Source of the DNA: a virus
IMG/VR virus record: IMGVR_UViG_3300042446_000293
Location: 1-32,321 of that record
Direction: 5' to 3' (one strand)
DNA: 32,321 nt
In this document: in pieces, positions 21,005-29,104 of the stretch
Position numbering within the stretch: position 1 is the first letter of the stretch
Layout: every line of letters starts with the position of its first letter
Position numbers and translations under genes: made by a program
The notes under the pieces: generated by a model
The model's database searches: none
Seen by the model: the letters and a program-made list of their open reading frames with translations, nothing else
Told to the model about the DNA's origin: nothing

Positions 21005-21379
21005 TTACCAACGAGCTTTTACGTTCCTAATGTCATAATGGACAAAGTTTGGATATATTCCTATACCGCCTTGTTGCATTTTACCACTTGCTATTAAACC
21101 CTCAATTATTTTTGCAACTTCTTTAGGTGTCATACCTTTTACAGTAATATCAGAAGCATTGCCTTTTAAATGTTGGCTATCTTTTACTCCACCTATTTTT
21201 TTATTGTAGTCTGGTGAGCGGTATGCAGAATTAATAGTAATTGTTTTCCCAATAGCGTCACGTAATACTTGTAAATTTTTAGCCAATTTAATAATGTTAA
21301 TCATTACATCGTTTGGCATAGTTGAACCATCTTTACAATTAAATTCCTCTAAACTAAAATTAGTCGTTATTTTCGCCAT
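21005..21379 (-). CDS. Endolysin, M15_3-type peptidase
   Basis: The 124-aa enzyme has the M15 zinc-peptidase pattern SAYRSPDYN then SQHLKGNASDI (H70, D77) and FVHYDIR (H114) as metal ligands. It would cleave peptide bonds in peptidoglycan (as in L-Ala-D-Glu or DD-carboxypeptidase-type lysins). No signal peptide is seen, so it depends on the two adjacent holin-like proteins. A terminator follows the stop by four bases. Confidence 0.88.
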   Translation of the reverse strand: MAKITTNFSLEEFNCKDGSTMPNDVMINIIKLAKNLQVLRDAIGKTITINSAYRSPDYNKKIGGVKDSQHLKGNASDITVKGMTPKEVAKIIEGLIASGKMQQGGIGIYPNFVHYDIRNVKARW

Positions 21380-21533
21380 TGTTTTTTTTCTTTAAAGTTT
21401 CAACTGTTTTTAATATTGTGTAAAAAATAGAAGCTATTAATAGAATTATTTTTAAAAAGTTTTCAATATTAGAAAAACTTAACAGCATAGCAATAGCATT
21501 AAAAAAATACAATTTCAAATCGTTATGAGACAT
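21360..21533 (-). CDS. Holin-like small membrane protein 2 (57 aa)
   Basis: The ATG at 21533 opens a 57-codon frame (MSHNDLKLYFFNAIAMLLSF...) with a hydrophobic helix (about residues 26-42) and a basic, Lys-rich end. It overlaps the 66-aa holin-like gene by 11 bp and the endolysin by 20 bp. Such small, overlapping membrane genes between holin and lysin are typical of phage lysis cassettes. Holin or holin partner, undecided. Confidence 0.65.
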   Translation of the reverse strand: MSHNDLKLYFFNAIAMLLSFSNIENFLKIILLIASIFYTILKTVETLKKKNNGENND

Positions 21534-21723
21534 TTTTATTTTTCATTAAACGTTCAACAATACTTGTAACTCCCTCGATAGTTATATAAGAAGTTCCAAT
21601 AATTACCCAATCAGTAGAAGTAATAACTCCAGAGAATAAACCCGCTGAAGCAATTACAAATACTGTTAATTTTCTACTTACCCATTTGCTTAATAACAAA
21701 TCTATTTTTTCTTTTCTGCTCAT
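21523..21723 (-). CDS. Holin-like small membrane protein 1 (66 aa)
   Basis: Residues 15-60 form two hydrophobic helices separated by TSTDW (KLTVFVIASAGLFSGVI... and VIIGTSYITIEGV...), with basic residues at both ends. This is the size and layout of a class II-type holin that would open the inner membrane for the endolysin. It shares one base with the 110-aa gene. Confidence 0.7.
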   Translation of the reverse strand: MSRKEKIDLLLSKWVSRKLTVFVIASAGLFSGVITSTDWVIIGTSYITIEGVTSIVERLMKNKNVS

Positions 21724-22055
21724 TATTCAATAATTTCAATTGGTCCGTCTGCGTTTTGTGAGTATCCTGCAAATGAATGTACACAATCAATAGGGAAAAC
21801 CTCGTTAGGTGTAAAATCAATTACATCGGTAGTCATTACATCGTAAAAAACACCATCGTAAAAAATAGGTTCTGTAATTACATTGCCCTCTTCATCATAA
21901 GTACCAGGTACCTTAACAATTTGTCCAATTAAAACAACTGCTTGAGTTCCGTTAGCATAAGATAAACCTTCTTCTGTTTCGATATAAACTCCTTTAGCGA
22001 TTAAATCAGCTGTTGCAGTTTCTGTGTCTTTGTAATTTAATTTGTATATAAACAT
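21723..22055 (-). CDS. Conserved-type protein after the tail fibre (110 aa)
   Basis: A soluble acidic beta-rich protein starting MFIYKLNYKDTETATADLIA. It begins two bases after the fibre gene and joins the lysis cassette. Similar proteins follow the fibre in Bacteroidetes phages, but I cannot name the family; a tail-fibre assembly or virion role is inferred from position. Confidence 0.55.
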   Translation of the reverse strand: MFIYKLNYKDTETATADLIAKGVYIETEEGLSYANGTQAVVLIGQIVKVPGTYDEEGNVITEPIFYDGVFYDVMTTDVIDFTPNEVFPIDCVHSFAGYSQNADGPIEIIE

Positions 22056-22056
22056 T

Positions 22057-23880
22057 TTATAAAGTTGTTAAAGTTGCTAACTCAGCATTTGTTAATCTTG
22101 TTTTAAATAGTATTGCAGAATTTATTCTGTCGTCTAAAAAGTTAGATGATGCTGAAGTTTCTATCTTTCCTAAATAAACTGCTGAACAAGTGGGAATAGT
22201 TGCAGAAGTATCGCTTCCAACTAAAACACCATCTACATAAAAAACTACATCATTAGCTTTATATCCTACCGCAATTTTATGAATTCCGTTAGACAAACTT
22301 GAAGATGATATATCAGCTTGGGCAGCTCCACCTAAATTATCTATAATAACTCTAAATCTATTTGAGGTGTTAAATAATGTCATTATTCTATTAGTAGAAG
22401 TTCCGTCGCTTATAGAAAAAATTCTTGATAAATTAGTCCAATTATTTACATTAACTTCCGCATATAAAGTCCCCTCTGTTTGCCCTATCAAACTACTTAT
22501 TCCTGTTTTAGAAATTACATCTGCGTTTCTTGTTACTGTACTTGCTACCGTTGGAATGTATGAAGTAGCGTTTGCACCTACTTCATATTGCCATCCTGCT
22601 ACAAAAACATTAGCATTTACATTTCCAACATATGAAACAGAAAGATTTAAATTGTTTGTATTATTTATTAAATAAATCACTGCGTATGTTGACGATGCCG
22701 TAACGCCAACCCAAGTTATAGAACATCTATAATAACCATTACTAATAGAAGTTATTGATGCCGAAGTCAATTGTGATGATGTACTTAATACTTGACCTGT
22801 TGATATATTAAAATTTGCAAAATTTTCACCATAAAAGGCTCTTAATCTAACTATGTCAGGAGCGGCAGAACCGCTTCCTTTTTTTAAATAACAAGAATAT
22901 GTATAAGTAGTTCCAATTACTTGTGGTAGTGTAGATATAGTAGATATGAAATGTTGCGAATTAAGCGATGTCTCACCCAATAAAAACGCTTTTTCACCAT
23001 TTAAAAAATTCGTTGATGATTGGGCAATAGTAGCTCCCGATGTATCATAATAAACATTTGTAAGCTCGTTACTTCTTAAAACTAAATTTGTTCTCTGTGG
23101 TTCCACAAGAATCGACGGACAAGTACTATTTGTATAGTCTAATCTTGGAATGTTTGATGCACTACTACCATCTTGTGTAATACCCGCAAATTTTGTTCTA
23201 ATTGATGCTACCGTAGGAATGTATTCTGTTGCTACGTTGCCTTCTTGAAGCATTGCACCCCAAACATAAACACCACTTGTTCCGTTACCTAAATAAGAAC
23301 TTACTCCATTTGCAGTAGATATTCTTATATTAGTCCTTCCAGTAGTACCAGATTGAGTAAAAATATAAGTACATCTAAACCAATCATTTCCATAATTTTC
23401 TATTTTACCACTACCTATTGCGGAACTTCCTAAAACTCCATTTTGTAAGTCAAAATATTGAAACCCACCAGAAGAATTATCAAAATAAGCAACCCAATTC
23501 CTTTCAGCTTTTTTAGCAAAAAATGAAAAAGAATAAACAACACCGTTTACTAAAGTAATATTTCTTGAAATATCGTGAGTAAGTAAATTAATGTCTTCTA
23601 TTAATTTATCAGCTGTAGAAGTTCCATCAGGTGCTGTTGTTGAATTTGATGTAATAGTAGCTCTTGTTTTAACCCATAAAGCATTATCAAACTGCTCTGA
23701 ATAAGTAGCTAAATTCGTTCTTGGTATCTCAACCAAACCATTAGCATCAACTCTTGTTGCACTTGTTGCTCTTACAACGTCTAAATCACCACTTCCATCG
23801 GTAGGTTTTATTGCGTATAACTTACTCGTTTTTACACCATTCGGCGTTACAACCAAACTTGCAGTTTCAAATAAACTCAT
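22057..23880 (-). CDS. Tail fibre / receptor-binding protein with LamG-like C-terminus
   Basis: The 607-aa protein opens with an attachment-like region (residues 22-54, YAIKPTDGSGDLDVVRATSA). Two carbohydrate-binding-like modules follow: about 56-215 (TNLATYSEQFDNALW) and 263-440 (NLVLRSNEL). Each ends with a YIPTVAS motif (about 220 and 443). The C-terminus (about 460-605) is LamG-like (GTLYAEVNVNNW, HKIAVGYKANDVVFYVDGVL, DDRINSAILFKTRLTNAEL). It likely binds host surface glycans at the tail tip. The pattern of repeated modules with divergent sequence fits host-range variation. It shares a base with the 78-aa gene. Confidence 0.8.
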   Translation of the reverse strand: MSLFETASLVVTPNGVKTSKLYAIKPTDGSGDLDVVRATSATRVDANGLVEIPRTNLATYSEQFDNALWVKTRATITSNSTTAPDGTSTADKLIEDINLLTHDISRNITLVNGVVYSFSFFAKKAERNWVAYFDNSSGGFQYFDLQNGVLGSSAIGSGKIENYGNDWFRCTYIFTQSGTTGRTNIRISTANGVSSYLGNGTSGVYVWGAMLQEGNVATEYIPTVASIRTKFAGITQDGSSASNIPRLDYTNSTCPSILVEPQRTNLVLRSNELTNVYYDTSGATIAQSSTNFLNGEKAFLLGETSLNSQHFISTISTLPQVIGTTYTYSCYLKKGSGSAAPDIVRLRAFYGENFANFNISTGQVLSTSSQLTSASITSISNGYYRCSITWVGVTASSTYAVIYLINNTNNLNLSVSYVGNVNANVFVAGWQYEVGANATSYIPTVASTVTRNADVISKTGISSLIGQTEGTLYAEVNVNNWTNLSRIFSISDGTSTNRIMTLFNTSNRFRVIIDNLGGAAQADISSSSLSNGIHKIAVGYKANDVVFYVDGVLVGSDTSATIPTCSAVYLGKIETSASSNFLDDRINSAILFKTRLTNAELATLTTL

Positions 23881-24116
23881 TATATATTTTCTATTAAATT
23901 AATTAAACATTGTTTTGCTTCAAATACTCCTGTATCTGTAGCAATTCTTGCAATAAAATCTACAACAGCTTCAATTTCATTACCTAATATTTCAGTTTCT
24001 CCACTCCAACTAACACCATAAATTGAACCCCAAGATATATCATTATTGATAGCACCTTGACCCCAACCAATATCGTTGTTGTTTACACCTTGTCCCCAAT
24101 CTATATTATTTGCCAT
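23880..24116 (-). CDS. Tail-fibre-associated small protein with Gly-Trp repeats (78 aa)
   Basis: Residues 3-32 are three imperfect copies of a 9-10-residue repeat (NNDIGWGQGA-type), followed by a GVSWSGET segment. The C-terminal 27 residues (FIARIATDTGVFEAKQCLINL...) match a motif at residues 25-48 of the 775-aa tail protein. The gene leads directly into the fibre (one shared base). A fibre-anchor or assembly role is inferred. Confidence 0.6.
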   Translation of the reverse strand: MANNIDWGQGVNNNDIGWGQGAINNDISWGSIYGVSWSGETEILGNEIEAVVDFIARIATDTGVFEAKQCLINLIENI

Positions 24117-24225
24117 TGTTAGATTTTAAAGTTTCTACTTTTTTTAATTGTTCTACTTTTGCTAAATATAAATTTAGCTTCTTAAAATTTTTAATCTTTA
24201 CGTTATTATAAAAACCAGCCACCAT
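24106..24225 (-). CDS. Small coiled-coil protein (39 aa)
   Basis: The ATG at 24225 opens a 39-codon frame (MVAGFYNNVKIKNFKKLNLY...) that overlaps the connector gene by 20 bp and the 78-aa gene by 11 bp, ending with TAA. The second half (LAKVEQLKKVETLKSN) is a heptad-like helix. Its overlaps follow the pattern of the surrounding genes. Confidence 0.5.
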   Translation of the reverse strand: MVAGFYNNVKIKNFKKLNLYLAKVEQLKKVETLKSNNGK

Positions 24226-24718
24226 AAAAATTATTTGTATCAGGATTTACATCCTCGTTATTGTTATTATTATATTCAGGGTATGTATTCATATTATAAC
24301 ACATAAAATCTATAAATCTTTGTGTATAACTTTCAGCTATGTCCCTTTCTTTTTCAACTAAAAAATCAACTTCCGCTTTATCTACGTTAGTTGCGTTTTC
24401 AGAACTATGTTTAAACAAACCTTTGTTACTTAATGTATATGCAGCAAATGGTAAATAGTAAACCATTGCCCAATGTATAAGCATAGGTTTAACGTAAATC
24501 GTTAAAAGATTTTTATAATCTACAAACCCAGCTTGGTTAATATCGTTGTTTAAAATCAAAGTTTGTAACTTTTGGTAAAGTTTAGAACCTAAATAGTTTT
24601 GAATAGTAATATCTTGACTGATTTTAATATACTCGATAAAATCGTCAGCATCTAAATTACCATTTACTATTGTAAATTTCTTTACATCTTCTGTACTTAT
24701 TAGTAATGCGTATGCCAT
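24206..24718 (-). CDS. Head-tail connector-like protein (170 aa)
   Basis: The 170-aa protein begins MAYALLISTEDVKKFTIVNG and is mostly helical (about residues 20-140), like head-tail connector proteins encoded after the portal. A Bacteroidetes family that I remember as DUF6712 is a possible match. The C-terminus is Asn-rich. It starts two bases after the portal gene. The connector role is based on size, helical pattern and place. Confidence 0.58.
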   Translation of the reverse strand: MAYALLISTEDVKKFTIVNGNLDADDFIEYIKISQDITIQNYLGSKLYQKLQTLILNNDINQAGFVDYKNLLTIYVKPMLIHWAMVYYLPFAAYTLSNKGLFKHSSENATNVDKAEVDFLVEKERDIAESYTQRFIDFMCYNMNTYPEYNNNNNEDVNPDTNNFYGGWFL

Positions 24719-24720
24719 AA

Positions 24721-26472
24721 TTATTTATTGTATTCTGGATGATGTCCGTTATTTGGCATATCAATAGGTCTCATTGCCACCTCTTTATCGTTTCTTACTC
24801 TGTAACCGTACTTTTCAGCTTTATTAGTGCTTATTTGCGTTGCGTTTGGATTTGTAACATCTATTTTAATGTTTTCAAAAGATACGTAAGTTTGTCTTAA
24901 CCATTTGTGCTTACAATTAACTCCGCCCTTGTATAAAAACAAATTATAATTTTGACCGTTATGTCCTTGCCCTGGATTTACAGAATTGCTATCTGTTTTA
25001 TCAATATCTTCTTTACGATATAATTTATTAGCACCAATCATTTTATTGCAAAATTCACGCTCACCTATTGCACTTCCGCTATATTTATAACGTGTAATAA
25101 AACGAACACCATCAATATTTTCATCTTGTTTGCTTTTTGCGTTTGGTCTACCTGTAATAGTAGCAGCAAATTTTTGTAACAAACTTTGTTTCTTTTTGTT
25201 ATTTAAAGCTTCAATTTCTGCATCTAATTCTAATTCACTATCTAAATCTACTTCTGTTTCATCTATTAAAACCCATTCAGCACCTAAAACTTCGCCTTTG
25301 TTAATTAATGCGTTTGCTAATTCAGGATTTGTATGTGCAGATAATTGAGTACCTGTTTCTTCTGTTACTTGGTCTTGTGTTTGTGCATTTTCTAAATCTG
25401 TAAACTCTAAAGGCTGTATTGTTTTAAAGTATAATTTTAACTTAATATTATTAACTGCTAAAATAATATCTAACGCTTCGATAATTTCTAATTGATATGG
25501 TTTGATAACTAAATTATCATATAACAAAGTAGCTGTTTTAATTTCATCTGCATTGTTAGAAAAACCACCACCAGCATCACGAATACCTAAAAGCATTGGA
25601 CTTGTTACTCTATGTCCTACAACTAATTTTTCAAAACATTCTTTGCTTAAATATTCGTAATGTGCAGGTGCATCGTTTAAAGGAATATCATCTACAGTAG
25701 TTTTATTTTCTACCGAGCTGTTAAATCCTACAATTACTTTTTCACCTCTTGCACCTGTTAATTTTCTTTTAACCTCGTTTGCAATTTCTTCTCTTTTTTC
25801 TTCAGGCGGTACACCGTTATTAAAGTTTATAACTTTAGTACCACTAAAACCATTCATTACATCGTTAATCAAATAATCAGAAATTTCTTCCTCTAATTTT
25901 GCGTATGGTAAAGCACCAGAATAATCTATTGGAGTGTAATAATGATAACCACTAATATAAGGTTTAATAACGTAAATTTCAACTTCTTTTTTATTACCAA
26001 AACCAAAAGCAGGAATACGTTTTAATTCTTCACTTGGTTTTTTATTATTCCAATCAGGGTGATAATACCAAGCTTCAATTTCTCCTTTGTCATTACATTT
26101 TTCAGCACGTAAAGTATGCATCGGAAAATGGTCTACGAATTTAACTTCACCTTTTTCATATCCAATTTGCATAGCAGCCATTCCTAATAACTTGCGTTCT
26201 AAACCTACTTTCTTTAAACAGTTAGGTTTTATAATAGATATCATTTTAGCGTACTCATCAGGTTTTTTATTTGCATCTAATGCCGACAAACCTTTCCCGT
26301 AAATCATATTAGAAACACCTGTTATAATAGCGTTGTTAGTTGTGCTGTATAAATACCTTTCAATTAAAAAACTAAAGTAATTATTATCTAATCCGTATTC
26401 TACAAACTCACCTTTTTTACTTTCGTTTATTTGCGGTGAAGTATATGCACTTAAATTTAAAATGTGAAACAT
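24721..26472 (-). CDS. Portal protein with C-terminal head-morphogenesis-like extension
   Basis: The start MFHILNLSAYTSPQINESKK and the core (EFVEYGLDNNYFSFLIERY, DDIPLNDAPAHYEYLSKE, VTSPMLLGIRDAGGGFSNNADE) fit a portal protein, the dodecameric ring through which DNA enters. The last 120 residues add REFCNKMIGANKLYRKEDID and NPGQGHNGQNYNLFLYKGGV, an extension reminiscent of Mu gpF-type head proteins. I choose ATG 26472 (583 aa), one base after the upstream stop, over ATG 26547 inside the previous gene. The order after capsid and tail tube is unusual. Confidence 0.85.
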   Translation of the reverse strand: MFHILNLSAYTSPQINESKKGEFVEYGLDNNYFSFLIERYLYSTTNNAIITGVSNMIYGKGLSALDANKKPDEYAKMISIIKPNCLKKVGLERKLLGMAAMQIGYEKGEVKFVDHFPMHTLRAEKCNDKGEIEAWYYHPDWNNKKPSEELKRIPAFGFGNKKEVEIYVIKPYISGYHYYTPIDYSGALPYAKLEEEISDYLINDVMNGFSGTKVINFNNGVPPEEKREEIANEVKRKLTGARGEKVIVGFNSSVENKTTVDDIPLNDAPAHYEYLSKECFEKLVVGHRVTSPMLLGIRDAGGGFSNNADEIKTATLLYDNLVIKPYQLEIIEALDIILAVNNIKLKLYFKTIQPLEFTDLENAQTQDQVTEETGTQLSAHTNPELANALINKGEVLGAEWVLIDETEVDLDSELELDAEIEALNNKKKQSLLQKFAATITGRPNAKSKQDENIDGVRFITRYKYSGSAIGEREFCNKMIGANKLYRKEDIDKTDSNSVNPGQGHNGQNYNLFLYKGGVNCKHKWLRQTYVSFENIKIDVTNPNATQISTNKAEKYGYRVRNDKEVAMRPIDMPNNGHHPEYNK

Positions 26473-26473
26473 A

Positions 26474-26803
26474 TTATTCAAATATTTTATAATCGTTATT
26501 TGTTGTATGTTGAGTATATTCGTCTTTGTTAATCGTATAACTTGCAATAGTTTGATTTGTACAAAAAACTTTATCTCGGTAAACTATATCCGTACCATTT
26601 AAAATAGTAAGTGTATAATATTTATTTTGTTTAATTGGGAATATTTTAGAAGTAGTAACGTAATATCTATCTATTGAAAACGTGCAATTTAATTCTACTT
26701 CTATGTTAGTTTCTTCATCTCGCAATACAATAGCATCAGCATTACTACCATAAATAATAGCGTTTAATGTTTGAGCAGTTGCTTGTTCTCTTAAGATTAT
26801 CAT
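26474..26803 (-). CDS. Conserved-type head/tail small protein (109 aa)
   Basis: A soluble, strand-rich protein (begins MIILREQATAQTLNAIIYGS) without membrane segments. It precedes the portal and has the TGTTTTTAAATAAA leader (26822-26809) five bases before its ATG, as three other late genes have. Beta-rich and about 100 aa, it could be a head decoration or adaptor protein, but nothing in the sequence proves it. Confidence 0.58.
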   Translation of the reverse strand: MIILREQATAQTLNAIIYGSNADAIVLRDEETNIEVELNCTFSIDRYYVTTSKIFPIKQNKYYTLTILNGTDIVYRDKVFCTNQTIASYTINKDEYTQHTTNNDYKIFE

Positions 26804-26808
26804 ATTCT

Positions 26809-26822
26809 TTTATTTAAAAACA
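26809..26822 (-). promoter_or_regulatory. Late-gene leader motif (109-aa gene)
   Basis: The exact 14-base TGTTTTTAAATAAA motif sits 5 bases before the ATG at 26803, as at 7252-7265, 29019-29032 and 31373-31386. Confidence 0.6.
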
Positions 26823-26847
26823 CAAAAGTTACATTTTTGTTAAAACA

Positions 26848-26881
26848 AAAAAAAAGCGTATAAATTAATACACGCTTTTTT
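26848..26881 (-). terminator. Terminator after the tail tube gene
   Basis: AAAAAAGCGT (26850-26859) pairs with ACGCTTTTTT (26872-26881) around an AT-rich loop with further TAT/ATA pairs; a T-run follows on the minus strand. Confidence 0.8.
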
Positions 26882-26900
26882 AACACTAAAAAAAGATTTT

Positions 26901-27425
26901 TTAAATACCGTTTACAACTGTAAATCCAGCTAAAACTAAAGTAGTATCTATAAAGTTAGCAGGTACTTTTTCCATTCCTGTTAAAGTTAAGGTATATCCA
27001 GATAAATCTCCCATTGCACCACCTGTTACAATAGTACCACCTGTTACATCCATACCGTGTTGTAAACCTGCGTAAAATAAATTACCGTTGTTATCTTCAA
27101 CAATAGCTTGTGGTCTTCCGTAAGCTAATAATTTTAATTCTTTGTTATCTTTTGGAGTTAATCTTTTAAAAGTTAATTCCAAAACTTGCTCAAAAAACGT
27201 TGTACCGTTTTCTCTTGAGCTATTAATATTTTGAGTAAAGGTACTTGCACCTTTTAACTCATATTTGTAAGCAGATGGAGTACCAGCAACCGCATCGATT
27301 GCATCAGTATTTGTAGCATCGTAAGTGTATCCTGTTGCATCTCCGTAATTTACAAAGTAAACATTCTTTAAACCACCTACGCTGCTTTTACAAACTTCTA
27401 ATCTCCCTAAAGTTAAATCACACAT
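26901..27425 (-). CDS. Major tail tube protein (putative)
   Basis: The 174-aa protein begins MCDLTLGRLEVCKSSVGGLK. It has the layout of Bacteroidetes phage tail tube proteins: FFEQVLELTFKRLTPKDNKE, then LLAYGRPQAIVEDNNGNLFY, GGAMGDLSGYTLTLTGMEKV. Strands predominate, with no membrane segments. It is framed by two terminators (27446-27483 before, 26848-26881 after), so it is transcribed as its own unit, expected for an abundant protein. Confidence 0.7.
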   Translation of the reverse strand: MCDLTLGRLEVCKSSVGGLKNVYFVNYGDATGYTYDATNTDAIDAVAGTPSAYKYELKGASTFTQNINSSRENGTTFFEQVLELTFKRLTPKDNKELKLLAYGRPQAIVEDNNGNLFYAGLQHGMDVTGGTIVTGGAMGDLSGYTLTLTGMEKVPANFIDTTLVLAGFTVVNGI

Positions 27426-27445
27426 ATTTTTATATTTTAAAATTT

Positions 27446-27483
27446 TAAAAAAAAAAGGTGGCGTTTATTGCACCACCTTTTTA
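27446..27483 (-). terminator. Terminator after the major capsid gene
   Basis: AAAAAGGTGG (27452-27461) pairs with CCACCTTTTT (27473-27482); on the minus strand a long T-run follows. It lies 19 bases after the capsid stop. Confidence 0.85.
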
Positions 27484-27501
27484 AATTTATTTAGTTATTA
27501 A

Positions 27502-28434
27502 TTATGCTGGAGTGTAAAGTACGATTTCAGAACCAACACCATATTGAACAGCAGCAGTAAATCTCATAACAACTCTTACATTTTGACTTCCGTCAATATC
27601 TGCCATATCAATTAATTTAACTTCATTATAGTCAGATAATAAACCTGTACCAAAATATAAGTTAGATTTTTGAGCAGCCATCATAAAGTTAGCAGCTAAA
27701 CCGTTAGCAACAAATACTTTAACACCATCAAAAGATAATGAACCATTGTTAAACCATTGAGTACCTTGTGAATTAGTACCGTTAGCACCTAAACCAGAAG
27801 CAGCAAAACCACCTAAAGCTCTTACGTATGCTCTTGCAACGTTTTGAGAAACGTAAATATGTAAATCTTCTTTTCCATATAATGTAGCAGGAATAGCGTC
27901 AATTACTTTACCCATTTCAGCAATAACGTTAGCAGCAGTTACAGTAGTACCAACTACATCAATAACAGCAGCATCAGCAGTAGCTAAAGTTACTAAACCT
28001 GCATATTCTCCAGCGTTAGCATTAACACCTCTCCAAATATTAGTTTCATTTTTCTCTGCTACTTTAGCTGCTACGTGAGCAATTAAATAATCAGCAAAAG
28101 ATTTAGGTAAAGTTTCGAAAGCAGACATTCCCATTTCGATAGATTGCCAAGTACTTGCGAAATCTTTTTTACACAATTCCAAATTTACTTGGAATTCTTC
28201 AGGGGTAATTACTCTTTCAGTTAAAGTAACTGTAGAAGTTGCATCAAAAGCACAAGTAGCATCTTTAACGATAGCGTCAGTTGCTAAACGTTGAATAACT
28301 GATTTGTACTTTACGTTTGGCATTACTTCAATTCCACCATTTTCGATAGTAGAAGCTGATAATAATGCAGCTGAAATGTATTTTTTTGAAAATTCACCAG
28401 CGTAAGTTGTTGTAATACTTGTAGTAGTAGCCAT
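27502..28434 (-). CDS. Major capsid protein (HK97 fold)
   Basis: The 310-aa protein starts MATTTSITTTYAGEFSKKYI and has the order of a HK97-type capsid protein of Bacteroidetes phages: an N-terminal arm, then VITPEEFQVNLELCKKDFA, a spine-like helix (DYLIAHVAAKVAEKNETNIW), and a P-domain with the DLHIYVSQNVARAYVRALGG strand-helix. The end MRFTAAVQYGVGSEIVLYTP is typical. It is preceded by the scaffold gene (16-bp gap) and followed by a terminator. The protease downstream of the tape measure would process the prohead. Confidence 0.88.
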   Translation of the reverse strand: MATTTSITTTYAGEFSKKYISAALLSASTIENGGIEVMPNVKYKSVIQRLATDAIVKDATCAFDATSTVTLTERVITPEEFQVNLELCKKDFASTWQSIEMGMSAFETLPKSFADYLIAHVAAKVAEKNETNIWRGVNANAGEYAGLVTLATADAAVIDVVGTTVTAANVIAEMGKVIDAIPATLYGKEDLHIYVSQNVARAYVRALGGFAASGLGANGTNSQGTQWFNNGSLSFDGVKVFVANGLAANFMMAAQKSNLYFGTGLLSDYNEVKLIDMADIDGSQNVRVVMRFTAAVQYGVGSEIVLYTPA

Positions 28435-28450
28435 TTTTTTTAATTAATTA

Positions 28451-29008
28451 TTAGTTTGCTATTTTATTCATTACTCTGTCGAATGTAGTCATTACTCTGT
28501 TTTGTGAGAATAACACTTTTTCAACGTTTGGTTTTGCATCAGGATTGTGTGTTAAAGGTTGAGCAGATAATTCTACTTTTTCTTCAATAACATCTACCTG
28601 TTTTGCTAATTCCGTTTTTAAACTTTCGATTTCTAATTTTAAAGCATCAACATCTTCTTTTGAAAAATGCGACTCTCTAACAGTAGACTCGATTACTTTT
28701 TTAGCTGTTGCTGTTTGAGCTGCTTCAACCTCAACTTCTACTTCAGGAGCTTCCTCTTCAGGTGCTTCAACTGCTGCTTCTTTGATTTCTTTGATTTCGC
28801 CTTCAACTTCAACTACTAAAATCATTCCGTTATCAAGAATATACTCTCCTATTGGAAGTGCTACTCTATCTTCACCGTTTACAATAAACACCGCTTGACC
28901 TGCTTCGAAGATTTCCGCTTCGATAATAGTCCCGTTGTCTAATGTCATTTGCTCAAGTTTGATTTCCATACCAAGCAACTTTTTGATTTCTGTAATTACG
29001 TTTGACAT
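28451..29008 (-). CDS. Head scaffold-like protein (185 aa)
   Basis: Residues 1-75 form strands with GTIIEAEIFEAGQAVFIVNG and GEYILDNGMILVVEVEGEI, an acidic middle (about 78-98, EEEAPEVEVEVE), and a coiled-coil-like helix (about 113-143). This size, acidity and position immediately before the capsid gene are those of a capsid scaffold or its delta domain. The TGTTTTTAAATAAA leader lies before its ATG. Not recognised at the sequence level beyond this group. Confidence 0.65.
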   Translation of the reverse strand: MSNVITEIKKLLGMEIKLEQMTLDNGTIIEAEIFEAGQAVFIVNGEDRVALPIGEYILDNGMILVVEVEGEIKEIKEAAVEAPEEEAPEVEVEVEAAQTATAKKVIESTVRESHFSKEDVDALKLEIESLKTELAKQVDVIEEKVELSAQPLTHNPDAKPNVEKVLFSQNRVMTTFDRVMNKIAN

Positions 29009-29018
29009 ATTTATTAAA

Positions 29019-29032
29019 TTTATTTAAAAACA
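29019..29032 (-). promoter_or_regulatory. Late-gene leader motif (scaffold)
   Basis: The exact TGTTTTTAAATAAA copy lies 10 bases before the ATG at 29008, slightly farther than the other copies (5-6 bases). Confidence 0.55.
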
Positions 29033-29046
29033 ATACTTGTTTGATA

Positions 29047-29079
29047 TTGTTACATTTTTAAAAATTATTTGTATATTTG
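29047..29079 (+). promoter_or_regulatory. Plus-strand promoter of the small-gene island
   Basis: TTG (29047-29049), 22 bases, TATATTTG (29072-29079), then TTGAAAC and an AAAACAAAATAATTATG start context at 29105. The box-to-ATG segment nearly repeats that of the metallophosphoesterase gene (minus strand, 20893-20861). Confidence 0.75.
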
Positions 29080-29104
29080 TTGAAACATTTAAAACAAAAT
29101 AATT

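Noticed and set aside
22367-22675. Plus-strand open frame of 102 codons opposite the fibre gene
   Set aside because: It lies fully inside the LamG-like coding region and has no promoter, leader or motif of its own.
24721-26547. Portal start at the ATG at 26547
   Set aside because: It would overlap the previous gene by 74 bases and add 25 residues unlike portal starts; the ATG at 26472, one base after the stop, precedes the recognisable portal sequence.
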